The notes below the pieces were generated by a model. That model had not been told where the DNA came from and did no database searches. It saw nothing but the letters and a program-made list of their open reading frames with translations. Both the position numbers and the translations under genes were made by a program. From NCBI GenBank assembly GCA_900312665.1, contig ONZQ02000004.1, positions 680,047-744,046 of the forward strand: DNA of 64,000 nt, in the 5' to 3' direction. How positions within the stretch are numbered: the first letter of the stretch is position 1; each line of letters begins with the position of its first letter. The DNA comes from Cephalotrichum gorgonifer. Its lineage: Eukaryota; Ascomycota; Sordariomycetes; Microascales; Microascaceae. Shown piece by piece: positions 35,101 through 45,530 of this stretch.

Positions 35101-36190
35101 AGCTCCCGTCTTCAGGGTGCAGCTTGTTACTGCTCTCCGCAATGTCGCCGAAGCCAGAGAACAAGGCGGTCACTTTTGAGAAGGATACGAGAGGGTTGAA
35201 CCCAGTAACAACAATTTGGGTTGGTGGGCCAGGTCCGAGTGAGGTTTTCGGATCGAAGGGGTACGGTTTTAAATCGTAAGGTGCGTGACGGAGTCGCGCC
35301 TTGTGAAGGTGGAAGTCGACATTGATGTAGTTGAGCCTTCCTCCCTTCGCAAGTCGCGGATCTGGAGGGGGGGCGTCATCGTCCTAATTTTGGTTTTCAG
35401 ATAATTAGCCTCGTGCATTCAACACAAAACATAGAGATGACGCCCTCCCTCCCCTTTGCAAGGTGTATGGTATAGTATCATATATGTATATATCACGTAC
35501 CGCATCGAACTCTTTGAATTTCGGCTTCGCGTCTTTCTTCGCTAGCTTTCCACGATTTCGATCGAGGAGCGGATCATATGTGCATCTGAATCCTTTAACT
35601 TGTCGTGCAGGGTCCCTCGCTGGAATGCGGTCTGACGGAGCCGACATGTTTTGCGGGCTGAGATGGGAGTGGAAGTCTGGGGCTTGTGAGGCTGCCTTGG
35701 AGGCTGGGTCGTGATGATTACTGTTAGTAGGGTGAGTTCCCGAAGCGGACATGGCGCTGGTATGTAGCGGAGAATCTAGCGACGTGAGAGGAGTCGTGAC
35801 GACGGCAGGGGGCTGGGTCGTAGCCGAGGGGTCGGCGTGGCGGGCTGTGCTGCTGAAGACCGAAGACACGGCGCTCGCGTGAGAGCTCGCCGATCTGGTC
35901 CCATTAGGCGTGTCTCCGCGTGTGGACTCGTTGTCATCAGTTTGCGGTTGGGAGGCATCTGAGAAGGGGGCATCTTGGGGTACCACCCGGCCACTGGCAT
36001 CGACGCGCTCGATGCGCGAGGCATTAGCGTACGAGGCGGATTGCGAACAGGGCGAGGACGCTTCGGACAATTCGCTCGATTGCTTCTTCGCCCTCTCCGC
36101 TCTCTCTCGCTCCGTCATACGGTCCCTCACTGCCCGCGGAGCAGCGGGGAAGTACTGGGCGAAGCCCGCCCCCCCGGGCGGGCGAGTCAT
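32163..36190 (-). CDS. SET1: SET1, histone H3K4 methyltransferase of COMPASS
   Basis: Exons 36190-35501, 35383-32356 and 32266-32163 give 1273 residues. Domain order: a Ser-rich N-terminus ending KGFRCTYDPLLDRNRGK; an RRM-like domain (IVVTGFNPLVSFSKVTALFSGFGD...YLGFATFRYRD...RIRVEFDPEGRKS); the SET_assoc/second RRM-like domain (YIFIPKM...RFEDIRLDRSGYFITFSN); a charged centre; N-SET (DLGDVELWLWKRNRIREL...YYVPNSTGCARTEG); the catalytic SET domain from about residue 1133 (FARSAIHNWGLYA, IIEYVGERVR, RFINHSCMPNC, then NEELTYDYKFE across the last intron); and post-SET CLCGTAACKGFLN. Catalyses H3K4 mono- to trimethylation at active genes. The plus-strand frames over it (33186-33860, 34586-35179) are antisense shadows. 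A start at 35173 would delete the first RRM region and is not real. Confidence 0.97.
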
Positions 36191-37134
36191 GGCGAGAGTT
36201 GCACAACTTCTAGCTCATCTGCTCGGCTCTAACCATGATATGTCGTGTTGGAGTCTGTCGCGAACACCATGCAATCCAAGATGTGGACACAGGGGCGGGT
36301 GTCAGGGCGGCGGCACGCGAGACGGTCAGGCTCTCTACGCGACAGCGCGGGTAGCTGTTGAGAAAAGTGCGAAACTCTGGAAATGAGGGAAAAATTCGCA
36401 GAGTTTGTGTCGCGCAGGTGCAGGGTCAAAGAGACGGGCGCTAGAAAGGCCTGATGCCGTGTTCTGGGCTTCTAGGCGACGCGATGGTTGTGAATAGTGT
36501 GGTAAAAGGGCCTCGAGGTTGGGGTTTGAGACTTTGATGATGGAGAATTGTCCGCTGGTCAGGGATGACGATCTGCTTGTCCTCAAGCGGAATTGCAGCG
36601 AACATGCAGGGGGGCAGGATTGGATAAGTATATGGTACATTGACCTAGGCAGTATCCGGAGTAGTGTAGTGCATAGTGTGGTGTAAAAATCTAGGAAAGT
36701 GGCTTCGCGAGGTTCTGGGTACATGGCATCCGTCGCGACCTCGCGACATAGTCAGGTGATCTACAGACCGTGTCTTCGCTGGCGGGCCGGTAGAAAGTTG
36801 CCAAGTGACAACACTGGCACCCGAGCCACTCTCGATGGGAACAACTGACTAGGCTCACTCACGACTAACTCCGCGACACCTGAATTTCTTGAAATGGTAA
36901 ACCGGATTAGTTTGAACGGAGGCCTAATAACCACCTATCTCTAGTATCTGATCGAAACCGCGCCTACTTATATAGGGATGAATGGTTTCCCCCCGACTCT
37001 AACACAGCCCAAGGAACCAGTGACCATGTTGTACCAAACGCCTTCCCAACGCCAAAGAACTCCAGCTTCATCTCCTTGACTAATTTTCACAGACCTTCAT
37101 TGATTCGTTAGGCTAATTGCCATGGCCAAGTCCA
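36191..37134. promoter_or_regulatory. SET1 upstream region
   Basis: 944 bp between the SET1 start and the 3' end of the next minus-strand gene, so it carries the SET1 promoter and leader. Minus-strand frames at 36335-36724 have no recognisable content. Confidence 0.5.
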
Positions 37135-38496
37135 CTACTCATCCAGCTTCAGCTGGAACTCTTCATCGTCCTCGAAGTTGAGATCCACATTCCTGCCAAA
37201 CCCGCCATCGTCAGAGTCTTCCCCCGCGTCAAAGACACTGAGGAACTGCGGTCGACTGAGCTCATCGACCCTGTTGAGCTTTGCATCTTGCATCTTTTGG
37301 AAGTTGGCCGGCGTGATGGTGACGTCGGAGCCGTTTGAACTGACGGATGCTGTCGAAGGGGTGCGGGAGACTGTTCTCTTGGCATTCACGGCGGATGACG
37401 CAGAGCGGCCCTTGGAGTATCCTAGGGTGCTCCGCGAGGCGGCCTCTGCGATAACGCCCTCAGGACGCGACTTTGCTGGCACGATCGGCATGGAGACGTT
37501 CCTTCCGGGCAAGAAGCTCCTTGGTTTTCTAATTTGGAGCGGCACCTGGGGTTTCTTCTCCCTCTGCGTAGATGCCATCGACAAGGCGCTCGCAGCCCGC
37601 CTGGAGGTGATAGTAGGTGGGCGTCGATTTGCGATCCGGCTTGACCTTGTCGTATCTGCGGCAGATGCAGGCCTCGAGCCATGAGCGAGCTTCTTCTGCT
37701 GCTCCTCTGAAATTTGCTTGGCCCCGGGAACGTCGGAGACTGACCAGTCAGTGTTCTCAATATCCCGAAGGATGCGTTCATCCCCTTCTTTGAGTGCCTT
37801 CTGGAGCCTTTCCTCGAACAGCCTATCCTTGCGTCGGACGCCGTCCTCCTCAACGGGATCGTGGTACCGTTCGTAGTAACCGCGGAGGAGATTCTCCGGC
37901 TTCAATCCCTCAAAGGTCAGTACACCATCTGGGAAGACGTCCGATTCATATGGAAGATCCGTGGGCCTTGGCGGTATGTATTCGATGTCTGGTTCGCCCG
38001 CCTCCTGTTCGTCGTTTCGCACGTGGAGTTTGGCCGGCGCCGTCCCGGCATGCTTCGGCTTCGGCTTCTGAACGCTGGCCTGCTTCGCTTGGCTCTGCTC
38101 AATCTCTTGAATCTTCTCCTTTACACCACCCGGAACGGGAGCAGCCCTCGCCTTGGCATTGGTCGTCTTGTTTCCGAGAGGTGCGCGTTGCCGTGTACCT
38201 TTCAATCATATGATTAGTACAGCCGAGCTTCTAGTTGAAGTAAACCCCCACCGCGACAACCCCTACTCACCCATCGGAGTAGCCAGCGCTTGCTTCTTCA
38301 TAACGGTGTTTTTGCCGCCGCCCAACAGACCCTTGCCTCCGGTAGCAGGGGCATTCTCGTCGTTGAGGGGAATCTTCATTGGCGTCTTTGGGTAGCGGGG
38401 CCCAGGTGTCTTGGGAGCAAGCTGTCGTGATCCGGGCTTGCCGGTCATCTGGTGGCTCTTGAGCACATTTTCCTGATCGTGGTGTGCAGCCAACAT
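37135..38496 (-). CDS. CUT2: Candidate securin (Cut2/Pds1-like separase inhibitor)
   Basis: Exons 38496-38271 and 38198-37135, 429 residues from MLAAHHDQENV. The exon junction creates TRQRAPLGNKTTN, a destruction-box-like RxxL motif that matches KRAPLGSTKQSN of fission yeast Cut2 in both sequence and N-terminal position. About 60 residues later EPDIEYIPPRP matches Cut2 DIEYMPP, the segment of securins that sits in the separase active site as a pseudosubstrate with Pro instead of the cleaved Arg. The rest is disordered, basic and Ser-rich, ending in a very acidic tail (DAGEDSDDGGFGRNVDLNFEDDEEF). No exact KEN box is present; HDQENVLKS and LNDENAP are the nearest. Securins diverge fast, so similarity searches often miss them. 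The frame above the ATG is open to 38601 but begins with no ATG. SET1 lies downstream on the same strand. Confidence 0.6.
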
Positions 38497-39114
38497 CTTG
38501 CTGACTTTGGTGTGCTGTGTATACTCTTGGTTGAGCTCGGGTTTCGAATAGTTCGCGTCAATCGATGTTAGTGGGGATACGATATCCTCAATTCTCAACA
38601 AGTGTCTCCCTGGTGGTTGAGGGAATAACCCCTTTTCGGCGGTGGATCGTGTAATTATGCCGTATTTGATTGATGATGGTTACCGGGGTGGTCGGAAATA
38701 ATTGCGGTGGGAGAGACTGGGCAAGGGGTGGTCGGTCATTTGAAGGCTCGGAGCTGTTCGCAATCACGGCAAGGATTCCAAGGTGGTTTGCGTCGCACGG
38801 ACCAGCCTGGTTGACAGGGCAACGTCATCCCTCCCCGTGGCCCGTCGATCAAGCGGGACCTGAGACCAGTCTGGCTGGACCTTGTTGGACCCCATCATGA
38901 AAAACCGCTGCCTACCGTAATTACACTGTGGAGGGGCACTTCCTCTTCGGGACGATTCCTCCACTCCCCTCTTTATCAACCGGTGGACCAATATCAACGA
39001 CGACATCTCCCAACTTCTCTCCTCGCCTTGTTGGATCCCAGATCACCTCGAAACCCCGAAAAGCCCATCTGCACCGCCCTTTTACCCCGCAACAAAGATA
39101 AACTTCCGCCAGCC
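38497..39114. promoter_or_regulatory. Divergent intergenic region (securin candidate / tropomyosin)
   Basis: 618 bp between two start codons, carrying both promoters. No clear named motif. Confidence 0.5.
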
Positions 39115-39873
39115 ATGGATCGCATCAAGGAGGTATTCTGCCCATGACGACGACCCCGCTAGGGCCGTGTGGAGGGGCATATCCCGCCCAACCCCAGCGC
39201 CGCCCCCTTAACTGGGGCGCCATAAAATACGGCCGCTAACCCGATGCCATCTCCAAACAGAAAATGAACCAGCTCCGCCTGGACGCGGACACCGCTAACG
39301 CACAGGTAGAGGAGCTCCAGGCCAAGATCAAGTCTCTGGAGCAGGAGAACCTCTCCAAGGAGCAGGAGATCACCTCCCTCCAGCACAAGAATGGCGTTCT
39401 CGAGTCTCAGGTAGAGAAGCTCGAGGGCGATGTCGAGAAGCACAAGAAGCTAGCCGACGAGGGAAGTGGCTCCATCTCGCAGAACGAGGCCCTCCAGAGA
39501 AGGCTGCAGCTTCTGGAAGAGGAGGCTGAGGAAGCCGACAAAACCCTCCGCGAGGCTAACGAGAAGTATGTCCTCTGCCCTCCTGTCCCCCCTCCCACAC
39601 CGCCCCACTCCTTAGAAACCCCGACATGTTTACCATCTTGACCCCCCCCCAATCCGATGGATGTTCCCATGTTAAGCCGGCTTGCCACAATACTAACCCC
39701 GCGCCCGCAGACTTCGACAGACCGACGTCAAGGCCGGACACTTCGAGCGAAAGGTGCAGGCACTCGAGAACGAGCGGGACCAGTGGGAGTCCAAGTACGA
39801 GGATATGGCCAAGAAGTACTCCGCGACCCAGAAGGATCTCGAGGACTTCCAGCGCGAGATCGGTGCCATCTAA
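39115..39873 (+). CDS. TPM1: Tropomyosin
   Basis: Exons 39115-39132 (six codons, MDRIKE), 39261-39565 and 39711-39873 give exactly 161 residues, the usual length for filamentous-fungal tropomyosin. The product is one continuous coiled coil with heptad hydrophobics (KMNQLRLDADTANAQVEELQ, KIKSLEQENLSKEQEITSLQ, LRQTDVKAGHFERKVQALE), ending KDLEDFQREIGAI. It stabilises formin-nucleated actin cables and rings and modulates myosin. The tiny first exon encoding MDRIKE and the position of the first intron are characteristic of fungal tropomyosins. Both downstream junctions keep phase (KMNQ; EK|LRQT). The 3' end faces RRP17, 253 bp away. Confidence 0.97.
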
Positions 39874-40126
39874 ACCAGCGATCCCGAAGACGTGCAAGGA
39901 CGGCGACGGTTCGAGAAGGACGGGAGCGGGTGGCCTCGGGGGAAGTTCTGTCGGGTGGGGGAACATGGGGGGATGTCCAGACCTTGTGTCCACTTAGATC
40001 AACACAAGTGCGAATGAGCTTTATGGAATTCAAAACTTCACAGTCTTCACGCAAAGAAAGAAGAGCAGCGGGCCCCGGGAACATCCTTTGTTTCCGGTAG
40101 ATAGCCTTGTCTTTACATTTCCCCCG

Positions 40127-40865
40127 CTACTTCTTCGCCCTCTGCGCCCTCCTTTTTGCGCCTTTTGCCTTTGCCTTGTTTCGATCAAGCTGCCTCTCTA
40201 TCTTCGACTCATATCTGAACTTCTTTTTCGGCGCCTTGGGTTTCCTCTCCCTCTTCTTACTTTTGCTGTCGTCCTTGCTCTTGTCCTCCGTCTCCTCCTC
40301 CTTCACCTCCTCTTTATCACCCAACGGCTCAAGCCTCGGCTTTTCTAGCCCGTCTCTTGTTACCGATACCGACTCGACCCTCACCGTGGTATACCTGTCC
40401 TCGTCTATGTATTCGTCCTCGTGGTCTATAATCTCGGGTTCAACAGGGTCCTCGATTCCACCCCACTCAGAGCCGTCGCTGTCCGAGTCGTGGACGATGG
40501 CACCGGATGCCTCGGACGCCCGAAGGAGTTCGTTGACCTGTTGCACGTGCTCTTCGATGTCGCGCTGCCTCTTTTCTCTCAACTGCGGTGTAGAATGTTA
40601 GTCGACAAGAAGTATTACAAGGACTTGCAGACTGGGAACAGCCCCTCCCTACCTCTTTGCGGATTTGCAGCCTCTCTTCCTTGGCCCTCTTCTCAGCCTC
40701 CTCCTGTGCTCTCTTGATGCGCTGGACCTTCCTCTTGTGGAACCCGGTGAGGTATTCTTCGCGGGAGCTGTTGTCGAAGGAGACTTCTTCTATGGTGTGC
40801 TCCGTCTTCCGCTTCTTTGTTGCCGGCGGGAGGATGCTCTTCTTCGGTCTGGGTCGGGCGAACAT
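40127..40865 (-). CDS. RRP17: RRP17/Nop25 family nucleolar 5'-3' exonuclease-related protein
   Basis: Exons 40865-40653 and 40582-40127, 222 residues. The N-terminal signature VSFDNSSREEYLTGFHKRKVQRIKRAQEEAEKRAKEERLQIRKE (split over several basic helices) followed by LREKRQRDIEEHVQQVN is the Nop25/Rrp17 domain. The middle is acidic (HDSDSDGSEWGG) and the tail strongly basic (KKRERKPKAPKKKFRYESK). In yeast Rrp17 acts in 5' end maturation of 5.8S and 25S pre-rRNA in pre-60S particles. The intron (CGACTAACATT branch, CCGCAG acceptor) is 70 nt and phase 0. With SPB1 and TRM112 it is one of several ribosome-related genes in this window. Confidence 0.92.
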
Positions 40866-41633
40866 CTTGGAAGACCCTGTGGGTGTAAAGGCGACTGGGG
40901 CACCGGGTAATATCTTGCCGAGTTTTGCTAGACCGGTAGCTTAAATATAAAACAAAAAAGAGGTGTTGACACCAGAAATATCACTACTCCGTACCGGGCC
41001 AAAATTTCCGGATCGTAGTGCATGTGCTAGGAATGCCGTTTTCTTACACCAGCTGGCAGCGGTTGTCGGATAAGCTACTGCCCAGACGGGTAGTAAAAAG
41101 CAAGTAGTGTAGCCTGGTGGCAGCCACCTGCATATGAAGCTCTTTGGAAGCTGCTTGCATGTAAATTGAACACATAGAAATAATAATTGCTTCTTCCTGG
41201 TACATTATCTAGGCAACACTTTTTAACCAATAGAGAGAAGCCCGTTTCATCTTCGAACGAAGCCCTTAGGACTCTTGGATAATGTTCTGTCTCATCCTAG
41301 TTCCATCTTCTCCTCTCCGGTTAGCTAACCAGGCAGGCCAGCGAGTTAGCCAAAGGTTCATCGTAGCTATTTCCCACTCGTCTCTATCATCCATTCCATT
41401 CTTCCATGGCTACTAGTATCATGCGACATAAGTCTCGCCTCAACTCCTTGCATAGCCAGACGAATCAGCAGTTTGAGATCCAGTTCTACAAACTCGAAGA
41501 GGACCAGCTCTTACCATGGCTATTGCTTTGGCTCCACGTTGCGTTTCAAAACTGATGTGATTCTCCCGTCAAATGGGGATGGGATAGCCCAGTTTGCACG
41601 CAGCTGTCAAGTCTGACCTTTCGCCGCCTGTCA
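40866..41633. promoter_or_regulatory. RRP17 upstream region
   Basis: 768 bp, relatively AT-rich for this window. A 49-codon frame at 41406-41555 (+) has a plausible start, but I recognise nothing in it. Confidence 0.45.
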
Positions 41634-41978
41634 TCATCCGAAGTGGTTGAAGAGGCGTGACAGCGACTCTCCTGGATTATCTGGCTCCTCAGTCCCCGAC
41701 TCTGCGGCCATAGCATCCTTCCTGCTCTTCAGCTCCTCATACCCCTGAAAAGTATCAATATCGAGGCCGACGAAGAGCAAGTCCTTCATGGGCTAGCCTG
41801 GCAGTCTGGTGCCAAGTTCTGGGGCGCTTAGATGCAGCGAATCTTCTGTAGAGTATCCATATCCCAGAGCTTGTCGGAGGGCGACTATCTCCTCTCTCAA
41901 GATACCGGTGGGTGGTGGCGTGGCGACGCTCACCTCCGGCGATGCTGGCTTCATAACATCTGGAGCGAAGTTTGCCAT
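41634..41978 (-). pseudogene. Short relic or unusual gene with an in-frame TAG
   Basis: From ATG 41978 the frame reads MANFAPDVMKPASPEV...ILREEIVALRQALGYGYSTED...GTRLPG, meets TAG at 41795-41793, then continues in the same frame as PMKDLLFVGLDIDTFQGYEELKSRK... to TGA at 41636-41634, 114 residues if the TAG is read as one residue. DLLFVGLDIDTFQGYE reminds me of the opening beta-strand of the RNase-H-like exonuclease fold in fungal Gfd2/YDR514C-type proteins, and the preceding ALRQALGYG of the helix before it; this is from memory and unverified. The remainder of that domain is not found downstream, so a truncated duplicate is the likeliest reading. An in-frame ATG at 42056 would extend it. Confidence 0.35.
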
Positions 41979-42635
41979 CCTGAATTTTAGATATCCAGGG
42001 CTACAGCAGCGCGGAGCTACGGATTGTTTCAATGTGTGATCGTTCCGTGAGTGCATTCGCTTCAGACTGTATTCCCGGCCTGTCCTTAGGTGACGAGATC
42101 AAAGAAACTGCCAAGAAATAAGCAGCGAGTACGGATTTCCTTCTCCGTGTTTTGCCAAAAAAAAAACCGTTACTTTTGGGAATACGTAGCCTTTGTTTAT
42201 ACTTTAGCATACTAGAATGATGCATAGCTGGTTGAGCTGAAGGTTTGGTTGATACATGCTTGTGAGGGAGCAGACGGGACTTCTGGCGAGCCTGGAACCC
42301 TAGTAGAGGGGGCTCATTGCTACATGGGGAAAACTCGTTATCTAAACAACCTGCAGCTACAATATTCGGTTCTTTGGTTACTGTATGCCCAAATCATAGA
42401 TAGCCATCAAGATGTCGTGTAGGAGAAACGAAGTGGATGTGAGCGAGGTAGGTGCCCGCCGCCAAGACCATGCAGGCATATACATTGTACAAGCGGCTCT
42501 CAGGCATAACCATTATCATTATGTAATCCACGTTTAACCCGGAAACTGGGCTACGCCAACCTTGCTTGAACGCTTGAACAGATCAAGGCGACAACCATCA
42601 ACATCGATCCAGATCCCGAGTTGCTAGAACCAGCC
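41979..42635. promoter_or_regulatory. Region upstream of BIG1
   Basis: 657 bp, AT-richer than neighbours, between the relic gene and the BIG1 start codon. No motif recognised. Confidence 0.45.
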
Positions 42636-43642
42636 ATGCGTCTCTCTTATGCTGCCGGAGCGCTAGCGCTCTCCACGACGGCATCCGCCTTCTCCGACAC
42701 ATCCCCATTCGCCCTCCTCTCCACCGCGCAGTCCGTCCCATCCCTCTCCCGCGTTCCATCCAAGCTTCCAGACCTAACCAGAGCTTTCCCAACAGGTTCC
42801 CCGACACCCTTAGCCATGATCAGCTACAGACGAGCTCGCAGGTAGAGCACGCCGCGAAGGGACTCCTATCATCTTGCCCTACGGATCGATACCTCGTCGT
42901 ACTCCAACCGAACCTGAGCGCCGAGGAGCTCCGGGGCGCGACCAGCCACTCCGCCCCGAACCTACAACGGGCCCTGACGCACGAGGGCGTTGCGACGGCG
43001 TGGACCGTCGCCAGCGTGGCGGGCGAGGTGTCCCTCTCCGAGATCACTCGATACATAAACGACGGCTGTGCGAAGGCGGACAAGGCCCATCAGCTGGAGG
43101 AGGTGAAACTGCCTGCCCTCTCGTCCGGGGACAGTGCAAGCAGGCTTGCGGACAACGGTTGGTCCCCCCCTTCCTTTTGCGAATGTTAGACACTAGGGAT
43201 TGTTGAGGCTGACTATCTCCAGATTACGTCCTAGGAGAGTCGATCAGGGCTGCTCAGGCTGGAGAGTCCTACACGATCGTTTACCTCACCACCCCCGCCG
43301 AGGCCCCGAGGCTCAAGGCCTCCCCTATACATGCCGAGCTGAAGCGAGGTGTTAGCCCCCTGCCCATCCAAAGGAGGGACGAGTCGGGGCGCGATACTAG
43401 GTCCCTCTTCGAGAAGTACCAGTTCTTCAACAGTGGTATGACTGACAATACATCTTCCCCGACCCCCCGAAGGCTCAGTTACTGATGTGTTATCGTTCCC
43501 AGGGCTCTTCATGACCATTCTTGGCTCGGCGATCCTTCTCTCCATACTGGGCGTCGGGATCAACGCGCTGTCCAGCATTACTGTCTCGTACGGCGCTTTC
43601 TCGAAGGAGATGGGACCCGGTGCCCAGAAGAAGCAGCAGTAG
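42636..43642 (+). CDS. BIG1: BIG1, ER membrane protein for V-ATPase assembly / cell-wall beta-glucan
   Basis: Exons proposed: 42636-42734, 42782-43157, 43223-43435, 43503-43642, about 275 residues. Signal peptide MRLSYAAGALALSTTASA, then FSDTSPFALLST, the usual start of mature Big1. DQLQTSSQVEHAAKGLLSSCPTDRYLVVLQPNL is the conserved lumenal core. A single membrane helix (GLFMTILGSAILLSILGVGINAL) near the end is followed by a C-terminal KKQQ, a dilysine KKxx ER-retrieval signal. The exon 1/2 junction is uncertain: reading phase changes between 42720 and 42790, but the only workable donor is the poor GTCCCA at 42735 with acceptor ACCAG at 42781. Yeast Big1 is needed for beta-1,6-glucan and is related to Ac45/Voa1-type V0 assembly factors. 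The call rests on the core and topology. Confidence 0.82.
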
Positions 43643-44097
43643 GATTTGGGATAGCTTCGGGGTAGATTGTTGTAACCGTTATTTGGGAGACAGACTCAGC
43701 GGTCATTAGGCGGGAGAAAGCTGAGGGATGTCATGGAGTTTTTTTGTTTTGTGCTTTTCTCCTTCCAAGTTTGCTTCGGGATTATCTTGTAAGAGAACGC
43801 CTCGGTTTTTTAGAAGCGCGGATAGCCGTGTGTGTAATACCTGGAGGGAAGGAACATTCATGAGTCCCTGAATTCAGGATGTCTAACATATCCGCCCCCC
43901 TCCCCCACCCCCTCGCAATGATTCCCCGTGAAAGTAGGCCGTCTATGTACACTTCTAGACCTGTAAAACTTTTTTGCACTCCTCCCAAACGCCCTAGCGC
44001 CATAACCTGATGCCCTGCACCCCAAGATGCTTCCTCCCGTCCCTAGTCTTCCAGCTTAGACCCTCTCCGTCACAGCGGCAGGGATGCCCATGTCCCT
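43643..44097. other. Tail-to-tail intergenic region (BIG1 / TRM112)
   Basis: 455 bp of 3' flanks with T-rich stretches near 43738-43760; nothing else seen. Confidence 0.5.
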
Positions 44098-44609
44098 TCA
44101 AACGAGGTGGCTTGGGAGTAAGAAGTTCGCGATCCCCTCGCGGATGGGATACTCATGCCCGCAGCTCCCGCACACGAGCCTCCCCCCGACGATGTGCGTC
44201 TCCATGAGCAGGCGGTGGAGATCGGCCATGAGCTTCTCGTCGGCCTGGAGTTCCTCCGCCGTGGGTGCCTGCTCGGGAAGTTGGGGGAAGCCGAGCTGGG
44301 GTTGTGGTTAGTTTCATTACTTCTATGTAGCGCGGCGGCGGGGGCGGGGTTGCCCAACATGGACGGGGGAAAAAAGTGATGAGAGGGATGGGAGGCATGT
44401 GAAAGAAGGGGAAAACTCACCTCCGTACACGTCGTCCTCAGCGCCACCCAGTCGAGACGAGGGAGCAAGGAGACCAGGACCTCAGGCTTATACACCACCT
44501 CGTCGTCCTGCTCGAGCTCCGCATCCTTGGGGTGCAGGGGGAATGATGTGTTGGTGACCTTGCAAGCCTTGACGGCGCAGGAGAGGAAGTTGAGATTTAG
44601 GACCCTCAT
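44098..44609 (-). CDS. TRM112: TRM112, zinc-binding activator of methyltransferases
   Basis: Exons 44609-44421 and 44295-44098, 128 residues, usual length for the family. MRVLNLNFLSCAVKAC places Cys11 and Cys16, and GGRLVCGSCGHEYPI places Cys105 and Cys108, together the zinc ribbon of Trm112. The C-terminus IREGIANFLLPSHLV is the conserved partner-binding segment. The central helix is DWVALRTTCTELGFPQLP across the intron. Trm112 is the obligate partner of Bud23 (18S rRNA), Trm9 and Trm11 (tRNA) and Mtq2 (eRF1), linking ribosome and tRNA modification. The intron is 125 nt, phase 0, with CTAACC branch-like sequence near its 3' end. Confidence 0.96.
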
Positions 44610-45063
44610 TTTTTTATTATGTTTTTTTTTTCTTCTCTCTCTGGCTGTTTCCGGTGGGTGAGTTGGGCGCTTTTTTATGACGTTATTAAGAGAGAGGATG
44701 GGACAGGGAAAGTCTTCTTCTCTGTAAGTGCTTGTGAGAGGTGAGGTTTAACGTGCTGCGTGGGTGGCCCGCTTGCACTTTTTCCCTTGGCGCAAATTCG
44801 CCCCGATGTAAGTTCTGATGAAAACGACCCCTCCAAAAATCCTGTCACGTGCCAAAGCCACGATGCCAAGTGCGGCCCATATGAGTTACGCAGCGAAACC
44901 ATTATACGTACACTTGGGAAGGGGTTACTCGCTCACAACAAGGCTATGGTTCCCGTTGATCCTAAATACCCCAGTTCGCATACAGAAAGGATTACACTCA
45001 ATCCCATACATTTACAGATTATAGATATATACCTACCCACGGACTCCTATCCCTCTGATACAT
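44610..45063. promoter_or_regulatory. TRM112 upstream region
   Basis: 454 bp with T-rich sequence immediately upstream of the start (44613-44640). No named motif. Confidence 0.45.
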
Positions 45064-45301
45064 TCACCCGTGCTTCACATACTCATCCTCGCTGGCCTTG
45101 CCCTTTCGCATCCGCACGTAGAAAGCCACAAAACCGAGGGCGAGAACAAAGAAGGCAACCTTGCGGAGGGAGTCGAAACCGAGTGGAGTGTCATCGAGCT
45201 TTAGGGGCTGATCCTCCAGGTTCGCGCCCGAGGCCCACGAGGCGTTGCCTAATAGATCTATTGCGTAGTGGGAAGAGGTACCGATCAGCGGAGTTCCCCT
45301 T
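45064..45301 (-). other. Exon-like open frame encoding a membrane segment, parent gene unclear
   Basis: Preceded by an acceptor-like CACTGATTC...TATACTAG, the frame encodes IDLLGNASWASGANLEDQPLK, DDTPLGFDSLRK, one hydrophobic helix (VAFFVLALGFVAFYV) and a charged tail MRKGKASEDEYVKHG. Composition and topology look like the C-terminus of a type I ER/secretory membrane protein. It has no ATG of its own in frame and lies about 230 bp downstream of the ER-cyclophilin stop, on the same strand. One idea is an alternative last exon of that cyclophilin, using the GAAGAAG|GTATCC donor just before its HVEL end, but the phase I can read (donor phase 1, acceptor needing phase 2) does not fit a simple join. 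Confidence 0.35.
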
Positions 45302-45530
45302 CTAGTATACAAATGAATCAGTGTGGGCGAGGAACAGTAAAACAGAGGAGTACCATGGCGCAAGGGGCGAACGAGCAACCCCTCAGCGTAGTTCCTCACT
45401 TGATATGAAAATGCCAAGAGCTGTGTTTGATATATATATAAATATAAATCATCTGCTTTTATATGAACGGTTTTGGAAAACAGATTGCTCGTGCGCGTGC
45501 ATTCACAAAACTGAAGTGTGGACGAAAAAC

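Noticed and set aside
35171..35173. Start of SET1 at a GTG here
   Set aside because: Upstream exon with KGFRCTYDPLLDR and the rest of the RRM joins in phase; the real start is the ATG at 36190.
32444..35179. Several long plus-strand frames (32444-33028, 33186-33860, 34586-35179)
   Set aside because: All are antisense to SET1, have no motifs and arise from its codon bias.
41406..41555. 49-residue plus-strand small ORF (MATSIMRHKSRLNSLH...)
   Set aside because: A plausible start, but nothing else supports it; too short to judge without expression or conservation.
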